Positions 43,699 to 52,824 are shown, counted from the first letter of the stretch. The stretch: 64,000 nt of DNA from Alkalibacillus haloalkaliphilus (GCF_007991275.1 NZ_BJYA01000001.1:186001-250000), one strand, 5' to 3'. The notes: generated by a model from the letters alone, not told the origin. Numbers and translations are program-made.

Positions 43699-44076
43699 TT
43701 ATTCAGATGTTATTCGAATAAAATAACCATCAGGGTCTGCTACTTTAAACCCTCTCATCCCCCACGGATAAGTTTCAACCTCTTCCTCAATCAAAAGGTC
43801 ATGATCCAAACAGCGCTGATAGACTTCTTCCAATCGGTCAACAACGACTATTAACTCAAAGCCATTCCCTTTAACGTCACTTTTGGCTCGACTGTTAAAA
43901 TAATGGTCGTCATCCAAGACAGCTTCAGATGTAACTAATAGTGAGAAGCAGTCGTAATTGAACCTGAGACATTGCTCGTTCCTACCAAAAAGTTCTAAAC
44001 CGACAATGTCTTGATAAAATGTTAGTGACTTCTTAATATCTTTTGCATACAACTCCACTCGAAACAGAACGCTCAT
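43699..44076 (-). CDS. VOC (glyoxalase/bleomycin-resistance) family protein
   Basis: 125 residues made of two beta-alpha-beta-beta-beta modules; SVLFRVELYAKDIKKSLTFY begins the first, and GFKVADPDGYFIRITSE ends the second with the usual metal-ligand Glu region. Could be a glyoxalase, dioxygenase or resistance protein; not resolvable. It follows the acetamidase-like gene by 17 bases in one operon. Confidence 0.82.
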   Translation of the reverse strand: MSVLFRVELYAKDIKKSLTFYQDIVGLELFGRNEQCLRFNYDCFSLLVTSEAVLDDDHYFNSRAKSDVKGNGFELIVVVDRLEEVYQRCLDHDLLIEEEVETYPWGMRGFKVADPDGYFIRITSE

Positions 44077-44093
44077 TTTTTCACCCTCTAAAG

Positions 44094-45029
44094 TTACTTA
44101 AATATCTTTTGCGGCAAGTAAGCTGACACTAAATAGTTCGGTACGTCGACGATCTCGCTAATCTTCAAATCGACCGCAACACTTGATAAGGCGTAGGCTT
44201 CTTGGTCACTCAGCCCATACGTTTCACTTAAATGTTCGATCATGTATTCAACCGCTTTTTTTGACGCGACCATGAGATCGTCACTATGACCTGTTGTTAC
44301 GTAATATCCTTGTTCATCTAGCCCAGTTGTCAGTGGACCTGGTGTAATGAAGCGTGGCTCTTGAATCGTTTTTCCTTTGTGTAGTTTAAATTTTAACTGG
44401 ATTTCCATTGGTGCTTCGATTGCTGTACCGCACACTTCCCCATCACCTTGTGCAGCGTGTGTATCACCGACTGAAAACAGCGCACCTTCTACCCAAACTG
44501 GTAAGAGTAGACGCGTCCCTTTTGTTAAATGGCGAATATCCATGTTACCGCCGTTTTTTCGTGGAGGTACGACGCTATGCTCACCCGCTTCAGGTAGGGC
44601 AACGCCAATCGTTCCCGGGAATGGCTTCGTCGGAATCTCAATGCCATCTGCAAACTGCGCGATGTTCTGGTTATTTAAATCCCACACTTTTAAGTAAGGA
44701 TCTTCAAATTGTTCATTGAGCAAGCCGAAACCCGGGATAATTGCGGTCCAGCCCCAGCTCAACGTGCCAAAGTGCTCGATCTCCACTTCTAATGTATCGC
44801 CAGGCTCAGCCCCTTCAACGTAAACAGGACCCGTCACAGGATTTACTTTACTAAAATCTAAGTTTGGTACATCTTGTGAAGTGGACTTCGGAGACAGCTG
44901 CCCACCTGATGCATCATGCACCTCGAAATTCACACTCACACCCGGCTTGACCGACATGACCGGCTCTAAGCTGTTGTCCCACACTGTATGGTGGCAATGC
45001 TTATGAATGGTATGGTTTCCATGCTTCAT
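44094..45029 (-). CDS. Acetamidase/formamidase family protein
   Basis: 311 residues, FmdA/AmdA family. Landmarks include the N-terminal HHTVWDNSLEPV, the GPVYVEGAEPGDTLEVEI segment, GGNMDIRHLTKGT, and GDTHAAQGDGEVCGTAIE, which contains the residues thought to bind metal and amide. It releases ammonia from short amides. First gene of a two-gene unit; array D lies directly upstream. Confidence 0.9.
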   Translation of the reverse strand: MKHGNHTIHKHCHHTVWDNSLEPVMSVKPGVSVNFEVHDASGGQLSPKSTSQDVPNLDFSKVNPVTGPVYVEGAEPGDTLEVEIEHFGTLSWGWTAIIPGFGLLNEQFEDPYLKVWDLNNQNIAQFADGIEIPTKPFPGTIGVALPEAGEHSVVPPRKNGGNMDIRHLTKGTRLLLPVWVEGALFSVGDTHAAQGDGEVCGTAIEAPMEIQLKFKLHKGKTIQEPRFITPGPLTTGLDEQGYYVTTGHSDDLMVASKKAVEYMIEHLSETYGLSDQEAYALSSVAVDLKISEIVDVPNYLVSAYLPQKIFK

Positions 45030-45120
45030 CGAATCACTCCTTTATTAAAATAATATCATAAAGTAATTTGAATTTTTAGTAAATAGGAATTTGGAATTCT
45101 ATTAAGTTTGGTTGAGGATT

Positions 45121-45360
45121 TGGCGTTCGGGTAGGGGTTTTTGGCGTTCACGGATTTTTTCTGGCGCTCGGGCATGCGATTCTGGCGCTCGCTCAATTTT
45201 TTTGGCGCTCGGGCATGCGATTCTGGCGTTCACGAGATTTTTTTGGCGTTCGCTCACGTAAATTTATCAGCGTTCGCATAATTTTTATCAGCGTTCACGA
45301 GATTTTATCAGCGCTCGCACAACTTTTATCAGCGTTCGATCAATTTTATCAGCGCTCGCA
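45121..45360. repeat. Intergenic repeat array D (TGGCGYTC then ATCAGCGYTC)
   Basis: Twelve units. Seven TTTGGCG(T/C)TC units have TGGCG at 45121, 45142, 45162, 45183, 45203, 45224 and 45244; five TTTATCAGCG(T/C)TC units have CAGCG at 45268, 45289, 45309, 45330 and 45350. Spacing alternates 21/20 with one 24-base step at the change. On the reverse strand it reads like array C: CGCTGATAAA units first, CGCCA units second. It lies between two divergent genes. Confidence 0.9.
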
Positions 45361-45447
45361 CCGAATCTACTCAATCATATTATTTGTTTAACATAATAAA
45401 TCGACCTTACAATAAGTATGTACCAACTTTTAAAAGAGGTGATTATG

Positions 45448-46383
45448 ATGAAAGCAATCGTCATTAATGAATATGGTGGAAAAGAACAATTACAAGAACA
45501 AGAGGTCACGAAGCCTACTCCAGGTGCTGGCCAAGTATTGGTTAAGCAGCATGCTACGTCAATCAACCCAATCGATTGGAAGCTGCGTGAAGGGTATTTA
45601 AAAGAGATGGTACCTATGGAATTCCCGCTTATTTTAGGTTGGGATTCAGCGGGTGTTGTTGAAGAAGTCGGTGAAGGTGTAACAGACTTTAAAGTAGGCG
45701 ATCGTGTATTTACTCGACCGCAACTTACAAATCGCGGCACATACGCTGAATACATTGTAACGGAGGCTGACATTCTAGCGCATATTCCTGAAAATATTAG
45801 TTTTAACGAAGCCGCTTCAGTACCGCTAACGGCATTAACAGCTTGGCAATGTCTGTTTGATTTTGCTGATCTTCAAGAAGGGCAGAAAGTGTTAATTCAC
45901 GCTGGCGCTGGTGGTGTTGGCGTGATGGCGATTCAAATTGCAAAAAATGCTGGTGCTTACGTTGCAACGACAGCAAGCACGAAGAACGTGGAATTTTTAC
46001 AGTCACTAGGTGCTGATCAAGTCATTGATTATAAGAAGGAAAACTTTTATGACGTGTTAGAAGATTATGATGTCGTGCTTGATGCATTAGGTGGCGACAT
46101 TCAAGAGAGAAGCTTCGACGTGTTAAAAGATGGTGGCACGTTAGTATCGATCGCTCAACCACCTAGTGAGGAAAAAGGTCATGAGCATAACGTTAAAGTG
46201 GGCTTCGTCTTTATCGAGCCAGATGGTAACCAAATGCGTAGCCTCGCTCAATTGATGGAAAAAGGGAAGCTTAAGCCAATAGTTGGTCATACGTTCCCTT
46301 TTTCAGAGCAAGGGCTAAAAGAAGCACACGAACTAAGCGAAACGCACCATGCTAAAGGGAAAATTGTTATTGAGATTGAATAG
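45448..46383 (+). CDS. NAD(P)H-dependent quinone-type oxidoreductase (MDR superfamily)
   Basis: About 312 residues, zinc-free medium-chain dehydrogenase. GroES-like N-terminal half (INPIDWKLREGYL; LGWDSAGVVEEVGEGV) and Rossmann half with the nucleotide motif HAGAGGVGVMAIQIAK (about 145-160). Catalytic zinc ligands are missing, so it is a quinone reductase-like enzyme. AGAGGTG precedes the ATG. It is flanked by repeat array D before and array E after. Confidence 0.9.
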   Translation: MKAIVINEYGGKEQLQEQEVTKPTPGAGQVLVKQHATSINPIDWKLREGYLKEMVPMEFPLILGWDSAGVVEEVGEGVTDFKVGDRVFTRPQLTNRGTYAEYIVTEADILAHIPENISFNEAASVPLTALTAWQCLFDFADLQEGQKVLIHAGAGGVGVMAIQIAKNAGAYVATTASTKNVEFLQSLGADQVIDYKKENFYDVLEDYDVVLDALGGDIQERSFDVLKDGGTLVSIAQPPSEEKGHEHNVKVGFVFIEPDGNQMRSLAQLMEKGKLKPIVGHTFPFSEQGLKEAHELSETHHAKGKIVIEIE

Positions 46384-46391
46384 TCAAAAGG

Positions 46392-46420
46392 AAAAATCCA
46401 GCTGTGATGGCTGGATTTTT
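46392..46420 (+). terminator. Rho-independent terminator
   Basis: Perfect 10-bp stem AAAAATCCAG/CTGGATTTTT with a nine-base loop, eight bases after the oxidoreductase stop. Confidence 0.9.
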
Positions 46421-46439
46421 TCAACTTCTTCGGTTGATT

Positions 46440-46551
46440 TTCCGGCGATTTTTTCATTTTTCCGGCGAAATGGGTCGATATTCCGGCGAAAAAAATTATA
46501 ATCCGGCGAAAATTTCTATATTCCGGCGAAGTACATTGATTTTCCGGCGAA
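46440..46551. repeat. Intergenic repeat array E (TTCCGGCGA)
   Basis: Six copies of TCCGGCGA begin at 46441, 46461, 46482, 46502, 46522 and 46543, spacing 20/21. A weaker TTCGGTTGA sits just before the first. It lies between the oxidoreductase terminator and the end of aceA, in a gap without a gene. Confidence 0.88.
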
Positions 46552-46598
46552 CTCCAAAATTCGACAAAAATCGCCCTACTGCAACACCCAGCGCACCC

Positions 46599-47876
46599 TT
46601 AACTCGTAAACTGCTCCTCTTCTGTCGATCCACTCAGTGCTGTTGTAGACGAAGTTCCGCCTGAGATGACTTGTGCGACTTCGTCAAAGTAACCTGTACC
46701 GACTTCGCGTTGGTGACGAGTTGCTGTGTAGCCGTATTGTTCTGCAGCGAACTCTTCTTGTTGTAGCTCTGAGTAAGCTTTCATACCTTCATCTTTATAC
46801 TTACGCGCTAGGTCGAACATGCTGTTGTTTAGCGCGTGGAAGCCAGCTAATGTGACGAACTGGAACTTGTAGCCCATTTTTCCGAGCTCTTTTTGGAAGT
46901 TGGCGATCTTTTCGTCATTCAGTTTTTTCTTCCAGTTAAATGACGGTGAGCAATTGTAAGCGAGTAGTTTATTCGGATATTTCTCATGAATCGCATCTGC
47001 AAAGCGCTTCGCCTCTTCTAAATCAGGCTCGGCAGTCTCACACCATAATAAGTCTGCATATGGCGCGTAAGCTAAACCTCTAGAAATCGCTTGATCAATG
47101 CCTGGCTTTGTACGATAGAAACCTTCCACTGTTCTCTCACCCGTTAAGAACGGCTCATCGTAAGGGTCAACATCACTCGTAATTAAGTCTGCCGCATTCG
47201 CATCCGTACGTGCGATAATGACTGTTGGTGTGCCCATCACATCTGCTGCTAGACGTGCTGAGACTAAGTTACGAACGGCATTTTGTGTCGGCAACAACAC
47301 TTTACCGCCTAAGTGACCGCATTTCTTTTCTGAAGAAAGCTGATCTTCAAAGTGTACAGCGGAAGCACCTGATTCAATCATACCTTTCATGAGCTCGAAT
47401 ACATTCAGTTGACCACCAAAACCAGCTTCTGCATCCGCTACAATTGGCGCAAACCAATCGATTGAATCATCACCTTCTGCATGGTGAATTTGATCGGCAC
47501 GCTGAAGCGCTTGATTAATACGCTTTACAACATTCGGCACACTATTCGCAGGATACAAGCTTTGGTCAGGATACATTTGCCCCGATAAGTTCGCATCAGC
47601 TGCGACTTGCCAACCACTTAAGTAGATTGCTTTAAGTCCTGCTTTTACTTGTTGCACGGCCTGATTACCTGTAAGCGCGCCTAAAGCATTAATGTAATCT
47701 TCTTCATTGATGAGCTTCCACAACTTCTCTGAACCACGTTTTGCTAAAGTATGTTCAATATCAAGGCTCCCTTTTAGCTTCACGACTTCTTCTGCTGAGT
47801 ATGGACGTTCAACACCTACCCACCTTAAATTCTCTTCCCAATCCTTCTTAATTTGATCTACTCGATTATCCGTCAT
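46599..47876 (-). CDS. aceA: Isocitrate lyase
   Basis: 425 residues, the usual bacterial length. Splits isocitrate into succinate and glyoxylate. The catalytic loop [13 protein letters not shown] (Cys near 195) and the metal-binding [11 protein letters not shown] are intact, as is [11 protein letters not shown]. It overlaps aceB by 11 bases and follows it in an operon, giving both steps of the glyoxylate shunt for growth on acetate or fatty acids. AAAGGAGG precedes the ATG. Confidence 0.97.
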   Translation of the reverse strand: MTDNRVDQIKKDWEENLRWVGVERPYSAEEVVKLKGSLDIEHTLAKRGSEKLWKLINEEDYINALGALTGNQAVQQVKAGLKAIYLSGWQVAADANLSGQMYPDQSLYPANSVPNVVKRINQALQRADQIHHAEGDDSIDWFAPIVADAEAGFGGQLNVFELMKGMIESGASAVHFEDQLSSEKKCGHLGGKVLLPTQNAVRNLVSARLAADVMGTPTVIIARTDANAADLITSDVDPYDEPFLTGERTVEGFYRTKPGIDQAISRGLAYAPYADLLWCETAEPDLEEAKRFADAIHEKYPNKLLAYNCSPSFNWKKKLNDEKIANFQKELGKMGYKFQFVTLAGFHALNNSMFDLARKYKDEGMKAYSELQQEEFAAEQYGYTATRHQREVGTGYFDEVAQVISGGTSSTTALSGSTEEEQFTS

Positions 47877-49443
47877 GTTTGACGCCTCCTTTTAAAATAT
47901 ACTCATAAGCTGGAATAGTTAAAAACTCAACAAAACGTTCATCTTTAATTAAACTTAAGAAAATGTCTGTCGCTTCTGGCTCTTCATTTCGTAACTGTTC
48001 AGGAACTAAACTTTCAACAAACTGAGCTGTAATGTTCTCGCCGTCTCGAAGCTTTCCTTCAGGGTGATTAATCCACTGCCACACTTGCGCTCGTGAAATC
48101 TCTGCTGTTGCCGCATCTTCCATTAAATGATTTAACGGTGCAGCTCCACGACCATTCAACCAAGCAGCGATATACTGAATGCCAACTGTAATGTTCGTCA
48201 TTAAGCCATCTAACGTAATGTCGCCTTCTGGAAACTCAAGCAGATCATCACGCGATACATTGACATCTTCACGTTTCACATGAATCTGATTCGGCGTTTT
48301 CATATGCTTATCGAAAACTTCTTTCGCCAGTGGCACCATCGCTGGATGCGCCACCCACGTACCGTCATGACCATCTTTTACTTCACGCAATTTATCAGCT
48401 TGCACTTTGTTAAAAGCCGCTTCATTTTTCGCATCGTCACCTTTAACTGGAATTTGTGCCGCCATACCACCAATCGCAGGTGCATTGCGCTTATGACACG
48501 TTTGAATCGTTAGTAAAGAATAAGCGCGCATAAACGGTACTTCCATCGTGACATCTACTCGATCTGGTAAAAGAACGCTTTCATGATTTTGGAAATTTTT
48601 AATCGCACTAAAAATGTAATCCCAACGCCCGCAGTTTAACCCTGCTGAATGCTCACGCAACTCATATAAAATTTCATCCATTTCAAAAGCAGCTGTAAGC
48701 GTCTCGATTAAGACCGTCGCCTTTACCGTCCCCTTAGGAATTCCAAGGTACCCTTGAGCGAAAACAAACACATCGTTCCAAAGCTTCGCCTCAAGATGAT
48801 TTTCTAACTTCGGTAAATAAAAGTATGGGCCAGAGCCACGACTTATCAACTCACTAGCGTTGTGGAATAAATATAGTCCAAAATCGAATAAACTACCTGA
48901 CATTGGCTTTCCTTCCACTTCGACATGCGCTTCATTTAAATGCCAACCACGCGGCCTTACAATTAAAACAGCTGGGTCGTCAGCTAATTGATACTGCTTG
49001 CCATTATCTCCTGTAAAATCAATCTCACGACGAATCGCATCTTTCAAGTTAACTTGACCGTTTACGACGTTCTCCCACGTTGGTGCAGTTGCATCTTCAA
49101 AGTCAGCCATAAACGTCTTTGCCCCTGAATTCAAGGCGTTTATAACCATTTTTCGATCAACCGGACCTGTAATTTCTACGCGTCGGTCTTGTAAGTCTTC
49201 AGGAATCGGATTGACCGTCCAGTCGCCTTGGCGAATTTCATCTGTATCACACAAAAAGTTCAGCGACTGCCCTTCGTTTAGCTGTTTTTGCCTTTCTTTC
49301 CTTAAGTTCAATAAGTTCTGCCTTCGCTCATCAAAATGGCGATGCAACTTCACTAGAAATTCAACCGCTTCATCTGTTAAAATTTCTTCGATCCGATCAA
49401 CACGATCGCCCCTTACATCAAAACCATCGACTTTTGTAACCAA
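47866..49443 (-). CDS. aceB: Malate synthase A
   Basis: 525 residues. Condenses glyoxylate with acetyl-CoA to malate. Conserved segments: [20 protein letters not shown] (near 112-131), [15 protein letters not shown], the [19 protein letters not shown] metal-site region and GRWDYIFS. It starts at TTG with GGGAGG nine bases before. First gene of the aceBA operon; palindromes resembling TGTTATATAACA lie upstream. Confidence 0.96.
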   Translation of the reverse strand: MVTKVDGFDVRGDRVDRIEEILTDEAVEFLVKLHRHFDERRQNLLNLRKERQKQLNEGQSLNFLCDTDEIRQGDWTVNPIPEDLQDRRVEITGPVDRKMVINALNSGAKTFMADFEDATAPTWENVVNGQVNLKDAIRREIDFTGDNGKQYQLADDPAVLIVRPRGWHLNEAHVEVEGKPMSGSLFDFGLYLFHNASELISRGSGPYFYLPKLENHLEAKLWNDVFVFAQGYLGIPKGTVKATVLIETLTAAFEMDEILYELREHSAGLNCGRWDYIFSAIKNFQNHESVLLPDRVDVTMEVPFMRAYSLLTIQTCHKRNAPAIGGMAAQIPVKGDDAKNEAAFNKVQADKLREVKDGHDGTWVAHPAMVPLAKEVFDKHMKTPNQIHVKREDVNVSRDDLLEFPEGDITLDGLMTNITVGIQYIAAWLNGRGAAPLNHLMEDAATAEISRAQVWQWINHPEGKLRDGENITAQFVESLVPEQLRNEEPEATDIFLSLIKDERFVEFLTIPAYEYILKGGVKHDG

Positions 49444-49495
49444 ATTGAGAAGCCTCCCTTTCTCCTGTATTAATACAATTCATAAAATTATCTCT

Positions 49496-49507
49496 TGTTA
49501 TATAACA
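49496..49507. promoter_or_regulatory. Palindrome upstream of aceBA
   Basis: Perfect 12-base palindrome TGTTATATAACA (followed by G), 53 bases before aceB and directly after the small zinc-protein gene. Related words occur at 49634 (TATATAACAG) and 49661 (CTGTTATAAAACAG), around the start of that small gene. Candidate operator for a shared regulator. Confidence 0.4.
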
Positions 49508-49522
49508 GTAACTCCAAAAAAA

Positions 49523-49618
49523 TTACTCATCTTTTTTAGATAAGCAGTAAGCACACTCTAACGAATAACTTCTTTCATCCACTTGCTTTCCACACTCCGG
49601 GCAATAAGGTCTGTTCAT
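49523..49618 (-). CDS. Small zinc-ribbon protein (31 residues)
   Basis: Minus-strand small gene with a perfect AAGGAGGG ribosome site six to seven bases before the ATG. It has two Cys pairs, CPEC and CAYC, fifteen residues apart, as in a minimal zinc ribbon. It resembles the very short YhfH-like proteins of Bacillaceae in style but not clearly in sequence. It sits just upstream of aceB on the same strand. Confidence 0.7.
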   Translation of the reverse strand: MNRPYCPECGKQVDERSYSLECAYCLSKKDE

Positions 49619-49660
49619 GTTTCACCCTCCTTATATATAACAGTTTTGTGTTTTGTTGTT

Positions 49661-49674
49661 CTGTTATAAAACAG
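49661..49674 (-). promoter_or_regulatory. Dyad upstream of the small zinc-ribbon gene
   Basis: CTGTT-ATAA-AACAG, a dyad with the same half-sites as the palindrome before aceB, located 43 bases upstream of the small gene's start. Likely part of its control region. Confidence 0.35.
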
Positions 49675-49734
49675 TTTATGTGATTATTTTAAAAATTGCA
49701 ACACTTTTTTCAGAATTTTTTGGGAGAAAATAAA

Positions 49735-49760
49735 AAGCTACACCAGTTAAGGCGTAGCTA
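49735..49760 (-). terminator. Terminator of the patatin-like gene
   Basis: Stem AGCTACGCC/GGTGTAGCT on the minus strand (one G-T pair), six-base loop, followed by TTTTATTTT. It overlaps the last codons of the gene. Confidence 0.75.
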
Positions 49761-50601
49761 CAAACTCTTTCAACGGGCTGATGACGCTTTTCGCATCTTC
49801 ATAACCTAAGTTATATAAGGCTGTTAATTTATCTTTATTACGTTCCACACGCCCAACTTTCATCTCTTCAGAAGGACTGATTACCAATACATTTCCTTTT
49901 TTTTCTTCATCAAAAATGTATTGCAACGTGTCATTGTACACTTCATGACGCCTATCTAATGCCTTGAGCAATCCAGGATAATCCCGATACTTTCGACGTA
50001 TATACCAACTAAATGATTGCGGCTTCTTATAATAACCACGAGCTTTTGTTAGAACAACAACATTCTTCGTATTGCCGTCACGCTCTGACTGGCGCACCGG
50101 AATTGGATCAGCAATTCCACCATCCATAAGTGGTCGACCTTCATACTCGACAACAGGCGCCACTAACGGGAGTGAGCTTGATGCTCGAAGCAATGTCACC
50201 ATGTCATCAGCATAATCTGATTTGTTATAGTACAGCGCTTCACCTGTCATACAATCTGTCACACCAGCAACGAAATCCTCTTCAGCCGTATTAAACGTCC
50301 CATAATCAAACGGAGCAAGCTGATTCGGAAGCGTATCAAAGAGAAAATCCATCCCAAACAACTGGCGCTTCTTAATATAATTGCGAAGTGACAAATAGTC
50401 TGGATGGTCAACAAAATCGATGTTCACTTGACGATTACGATCCATTTGACGCGCAATATACGAAGAGCCATTACACGCCCCAGCGGAAACCCCAATCGTA
50501 TAAGGAATATATAAATCATGTTCCATCATATAACGCAGCACCCCAGCCGTATACGTCCCACGACTGCCGCCACCTTCTAAAACTAAACCCGTTTGTTTCA
50601 T
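49747..50601 (-). CDS. Patatin-like phospholipase
   Basis: About 284 residues. The oxyanion motif EGGGSRG (near 10-16), the nucleophile motif GVSAG (Ser near 37) and the catalytic Asp in DGGIADPIP (near 158) form the Ser-Asp dyad of patatins. Similar to the YjjU/RssA-type cytoplasmic proteins; acts on acyl lipids. Start at 50601 has TGAGGG upstream; an ATG four codons earlier has no ribosome site. Confidence 0.9.
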   Translation of the reverse strand: MKQTGLVLEGGGSRGTYTAGVLRYMMEHDLYIPYTIGVSAGACNGSSYIARQMDRNRQVNIDFVDHPDYLSLRNYIKKRQLFGMDFLFDTLPNQLAPFDYGTFNTAEEDFVAGVTDCMTGEALYYNKSDYADDMVTLLRASSSLPLVAPVVEYEGRPLMDGGIADPIPVRQSERDGNTKNVVVLTKARGYYKKPQSFSWYIRRKYRDYPGLLKALDRRHEVYNDTLQYIFDEEKKGNVLVISPSEEMKVGRVERNKDKLTALYNLGYEDAKSVISPLKEFVATP

Positions 50602-50733
50602 CGAATCCCTCATTCTGTTAATGCGTATATATTATTTTATCACTATAAGAATTCAATCAAAACTATAGCACTTAGTTTAATGTTCATAAAACTTTTAAAT
50701 GGACATACTGTTCTTAATAAGGGGGGATACAGC

Positions 50734-51129
50734 ATGAAAAAAGGAATTACAGGCTTAACTATTATAGCTTTTCTTGTAATTACACTATCAATCACACTCA
50801 ACTCTCAAGAAGCTGAAGAGACCGCCACAACAAGTATTAGCCAGGATGAAGCTTATCAGCAAGTTAACCAAATGATGATCGATATAGGTAAACAACTGCA
50901 GAACTTTAAGGTTTTTGCAGAAGCTGGTGAAGATATTGTGTATGATTCTTCAGAGGGCATGACAATACCGACTACGATCAACACATCTGAACACAAGGAT
51001 GTTATGTTAGCCTACACAATTAACGAAATGGTTACCGACATTTTTAAAGATCATGAAGATATCCTTGAAGAATTAAATTTCTCAAAAGAGGTCCACATTC
51101 TGGATCGAAACGGAAATAAAATCGACTAG
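50734..51129 (+). CDS. Hypothetical secreted or membrane-anchored protein
   Basis: About 131 residues from the ATG with AAGGGGGG upstream. N-terminal signal or anchor (GITGLTIIAFLVITLSITL), then a hydrophilic helical domain rich in Glu and Asp (DEAYQQVNQMMIDIGKQLQN). No Cys, so not a lipoprotein. Not recognised. A strong terminator follows. Confidence 0.65.
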   Translation: MKKGITGLTIIAFLVITLSITLNSQEAEETATTSISQDEAYQQVNQMMIDIGKQLQNFKVFAEAGEDIVYDSSEGMTIPTTINTSEHKDVMLAYTINEMVTDIFKDHEDILEELNFSKEVHILDRNGNKID

Positions 51130-51136
51130 CATAACT

Positions 51137-51166
51137 AAAGAGGTGCAAATCTGCATCTCTTTTTTT
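51137..51166 (+). terminator. Rho-independent terminator
   Basis: Stem AAAGAGGTGCA/TGCATCTCTTT (one G-T pair), four-base loop and a seven-T tract. Confidence 0.88.
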
Positions 51167-51296
51167 AATTAATACTTCTCAAACGACCCAGCTACATCAA
51201 TTAAGTCCTCTAACTTAAAAAGAAAATTTGTGTTAAAATTTATAATTTTTAAGTCGATAAAAGAATAGAATCAATCCATCAGAAAGGAGTGATACT

Positions 51297-51623
51297 ATGC
51301 AAAAGGTAGAGATCAAAGAATTTGGACTTATGAGTGTTTTTAAGTTTGTACTCATTTTATTTAGTATTCCGGCATTATTAATGGGCGTAATCATCTTCTT
51401 TATATCGCTTACAGGAGTCGTTCAAGGAAGTATCGGTGAAATCTTCATTTTTATTCCTGCGATAATCATGTTAGTTGTTTATGCTGTAATTCACGGACTT
51501 CTAGCTGTACTGTTCGCCTTGGTGTACAATAAATTTTCCCCGAAAGTTGGCGCGTTGGAGTTAAAAGTTTCGTTAAATGAGAAAGAGAACATTAGCCAAC
51601 AACCTGAAGTTGAACAAAGCTAA
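51297..51623 (+). CDS. Hypothetical membrane protein
   Basis: 108 residues with two transmembrane segments (about 17-42 and 50-80) and a charged C-terminal tail. Not recognised. AGAAAGGAGTGATACT precedes the ATG. Ends in a terminator that also serves the convergent lipoprotein gene. Confidence 0.68.
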   Translation: MQKVEIKEFGLMSVFKFVLILFSIPALLMGVIIFFISLTGVVQGSIGEIFIFIPAIIMLVVYAVIHGLLAVLFALVYNKFSPKVGALELKVSLNEKENISQQPEVEQS

Positions 51624-51638
51624 AGGTTTACAGACTAC

Positions 51639-51666
51639 AAAAGAGGTGCATCACCGCACCTCTTTC
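51639..51666. terminator. Two-way terminator
   Basis: Perfect 10-bp stem AAAGAGGTGC/GCACCTCTTT with a six-base loop, between convergent genes. Confidence 0.85.
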
Positions 51667-51669
51667 TAC

Positions 51670-52173
51670 TTAATAAGTCTCAAACGAATCCGCTACGTCT
51701 ATTAATTCTTCCACCGAATACTCATCACCCGTCGAAACCGAAACTTGATACGTTAAGTCATCTTCATCCCACAGTAAAACTTGTGACGACTCATCATAGA
51801 AATACTGCGCTTCTTTTCCATCACTTAACGTGACCTGCTCTTCCGTTAAACCTTGTGTATCTTCTACCTCTCCCTCATTTTGAACACCGACCATGACGTG
51901 CTCTGCTTCAGAATCATTGCCTTGAAAGCCGGCTATTAAGACATAACGATCGGTTGAAGCACCTGCACTTTCATCTTCTCCCATTTTTCTAATATACGTT
52001 TCATCCACCTCAAATGGTAGTGACGTTGGCAGTTTGAAATCAAACGGTGCCTCTTCATCGTACCCTTCAGCTTTCTCTAATTCTCCTGCGTACGGATGAG
52101 AGTTTGTTGTCCCACCGACACAAGCGCTCATTATTAACAATAACATCACGAATAACAACAGCTTTAATTTGAT
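51670..52173 (-). CDS. Lipoprotein, paralog B, apparent ATC start
   Basis: With an ATC start placed seven bases after GGAGG it is 167 residues, exactly the length of its paralog upstream, and gains a full signal peptide (basic KLKLLLF..., lipobox IMSAC). The first usual codon downstream, TTG at 52158, would give no basic N-terminus and no ribosome site. The mature part shares HPYAGELEKAEGYDEE and PFDFKLPTSLPFE with the paralog. Function unknown; acidic surface protein. Confidence 0.7.
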   Translation of the reverse strand: MKLKLLLFVMLLLIMSACVGGTTNSHPYAGELEKAEGYDEEAPFDFKLPTSLPFEVDETYIRKMGEDESAGASTDRYVLIAGFQGNDSEAEHVMVGVQNEGEVEDTQGLTEEQVTLSDGKEAQYFYDESSQVLLWDEDDLTYQVSVSTGDEYSVEELIDVADSFETY

Positions 52174-52206
52174 AGTAATACCTCCGCAAAACAGTTAAAA
52201 ATTTAT

Positions 52207-52710
52207 TTAATATGCCTCAAACGAATCCGCAATTTCAACTAACTCTTCCACCGAATACCTTTCTTCACCATCTACGTAAATAGCTATTTCATACTTTAAA
52301 TCGTCATCGTCCCAAACTAATATTTGTGACGCTCCATTATAGAAATACTTTGCGTCCTCTCCATCACTTAATGTAAAACGCTCCTCATTTTGACCTTGTG
52401 TATTTTCAACACTTCCATGGTTATGAATCATCACGGTTATATGCTCTTCTTCAGGATCCTCCCCACGTAGAAGGACTTCAAACATGTACCGATCAGATGA
52501 CACGATTTCGATCTCATCCTCACCCATTTCCATAATAAAGACGTCATCTAACTCGAATGGAAGTGACGTTGGCAGTTTAAAATCAAACGGAACCTCTTCA
52601 TCGTACCCTTCAGCTTTCTCTAATTCTCCAGCATACGGGTGAGCACCTGTCGTCCCAACTCCACAAGCAGTCAGCAGCAAAAACACCGTCACAAGTAACA
52701 ACTTTAACAT
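52207..52710 (-). CDS. Lipoprotein, paralog A
   Basis: 167 residues from the ATG with GGGGGTG eight bases upstream. Lipobox LLLTAC (Cys near 16), then HPYAGELEKAEGYDEE, KLPTSLPFELDD and a C-terminal YSVEELVEIADSFEAY matching the neighbour's YSVEELIDVADSFETY. The two genes are a recent tandem duplication in the same direction, 33 bases apart when the ATC start is used. Function unknown. Confidence 0.75.
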   Translation of the reverse strand: MLKLLLVTVFLLLTACGVGTTGAHPYAGELEKAEGYDEEVPFDFKLPTSLPFELDDVFIMEMGEDEIEIVSSDRYMFEVLLRGEDPEEEHITVMIHNHGSVENTQGQNEERFTLSDGEDAKYFYNGASQILVWDDDDLKYEIAIYVDGEERYSVEELVEIADSFEAY

Positions 52711-52777
52711 TGTCGTTACACCCCCATGGTAAATAGTATTCGTTATCAAATTTAGAAGAACCTTCCTTTATACAGAA

Positions 52778-52812
52778 AAAGCCCTAAACATGATTACACA
52801 GTTTAGAGCTTT
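52778..52812 (-). terminator. Terminator of the 198-residue membrane gene
   Basis: Stem AAAGCTCTAAAC/GTTTAGGGCTTT on the minus strand (one G-T pair), 11-base loop, followed by TTCTG with a T-run. Confidence 0.75.
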
Positions 52813-52824
52813 CTAAAATACCGA

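Noticed and set aside
44377-44719. Open frames of about 100 codons opposite the acetamidase gene
   Set aside because: They are antisense shadows of a well-conserved enzyme gene with no start signals.
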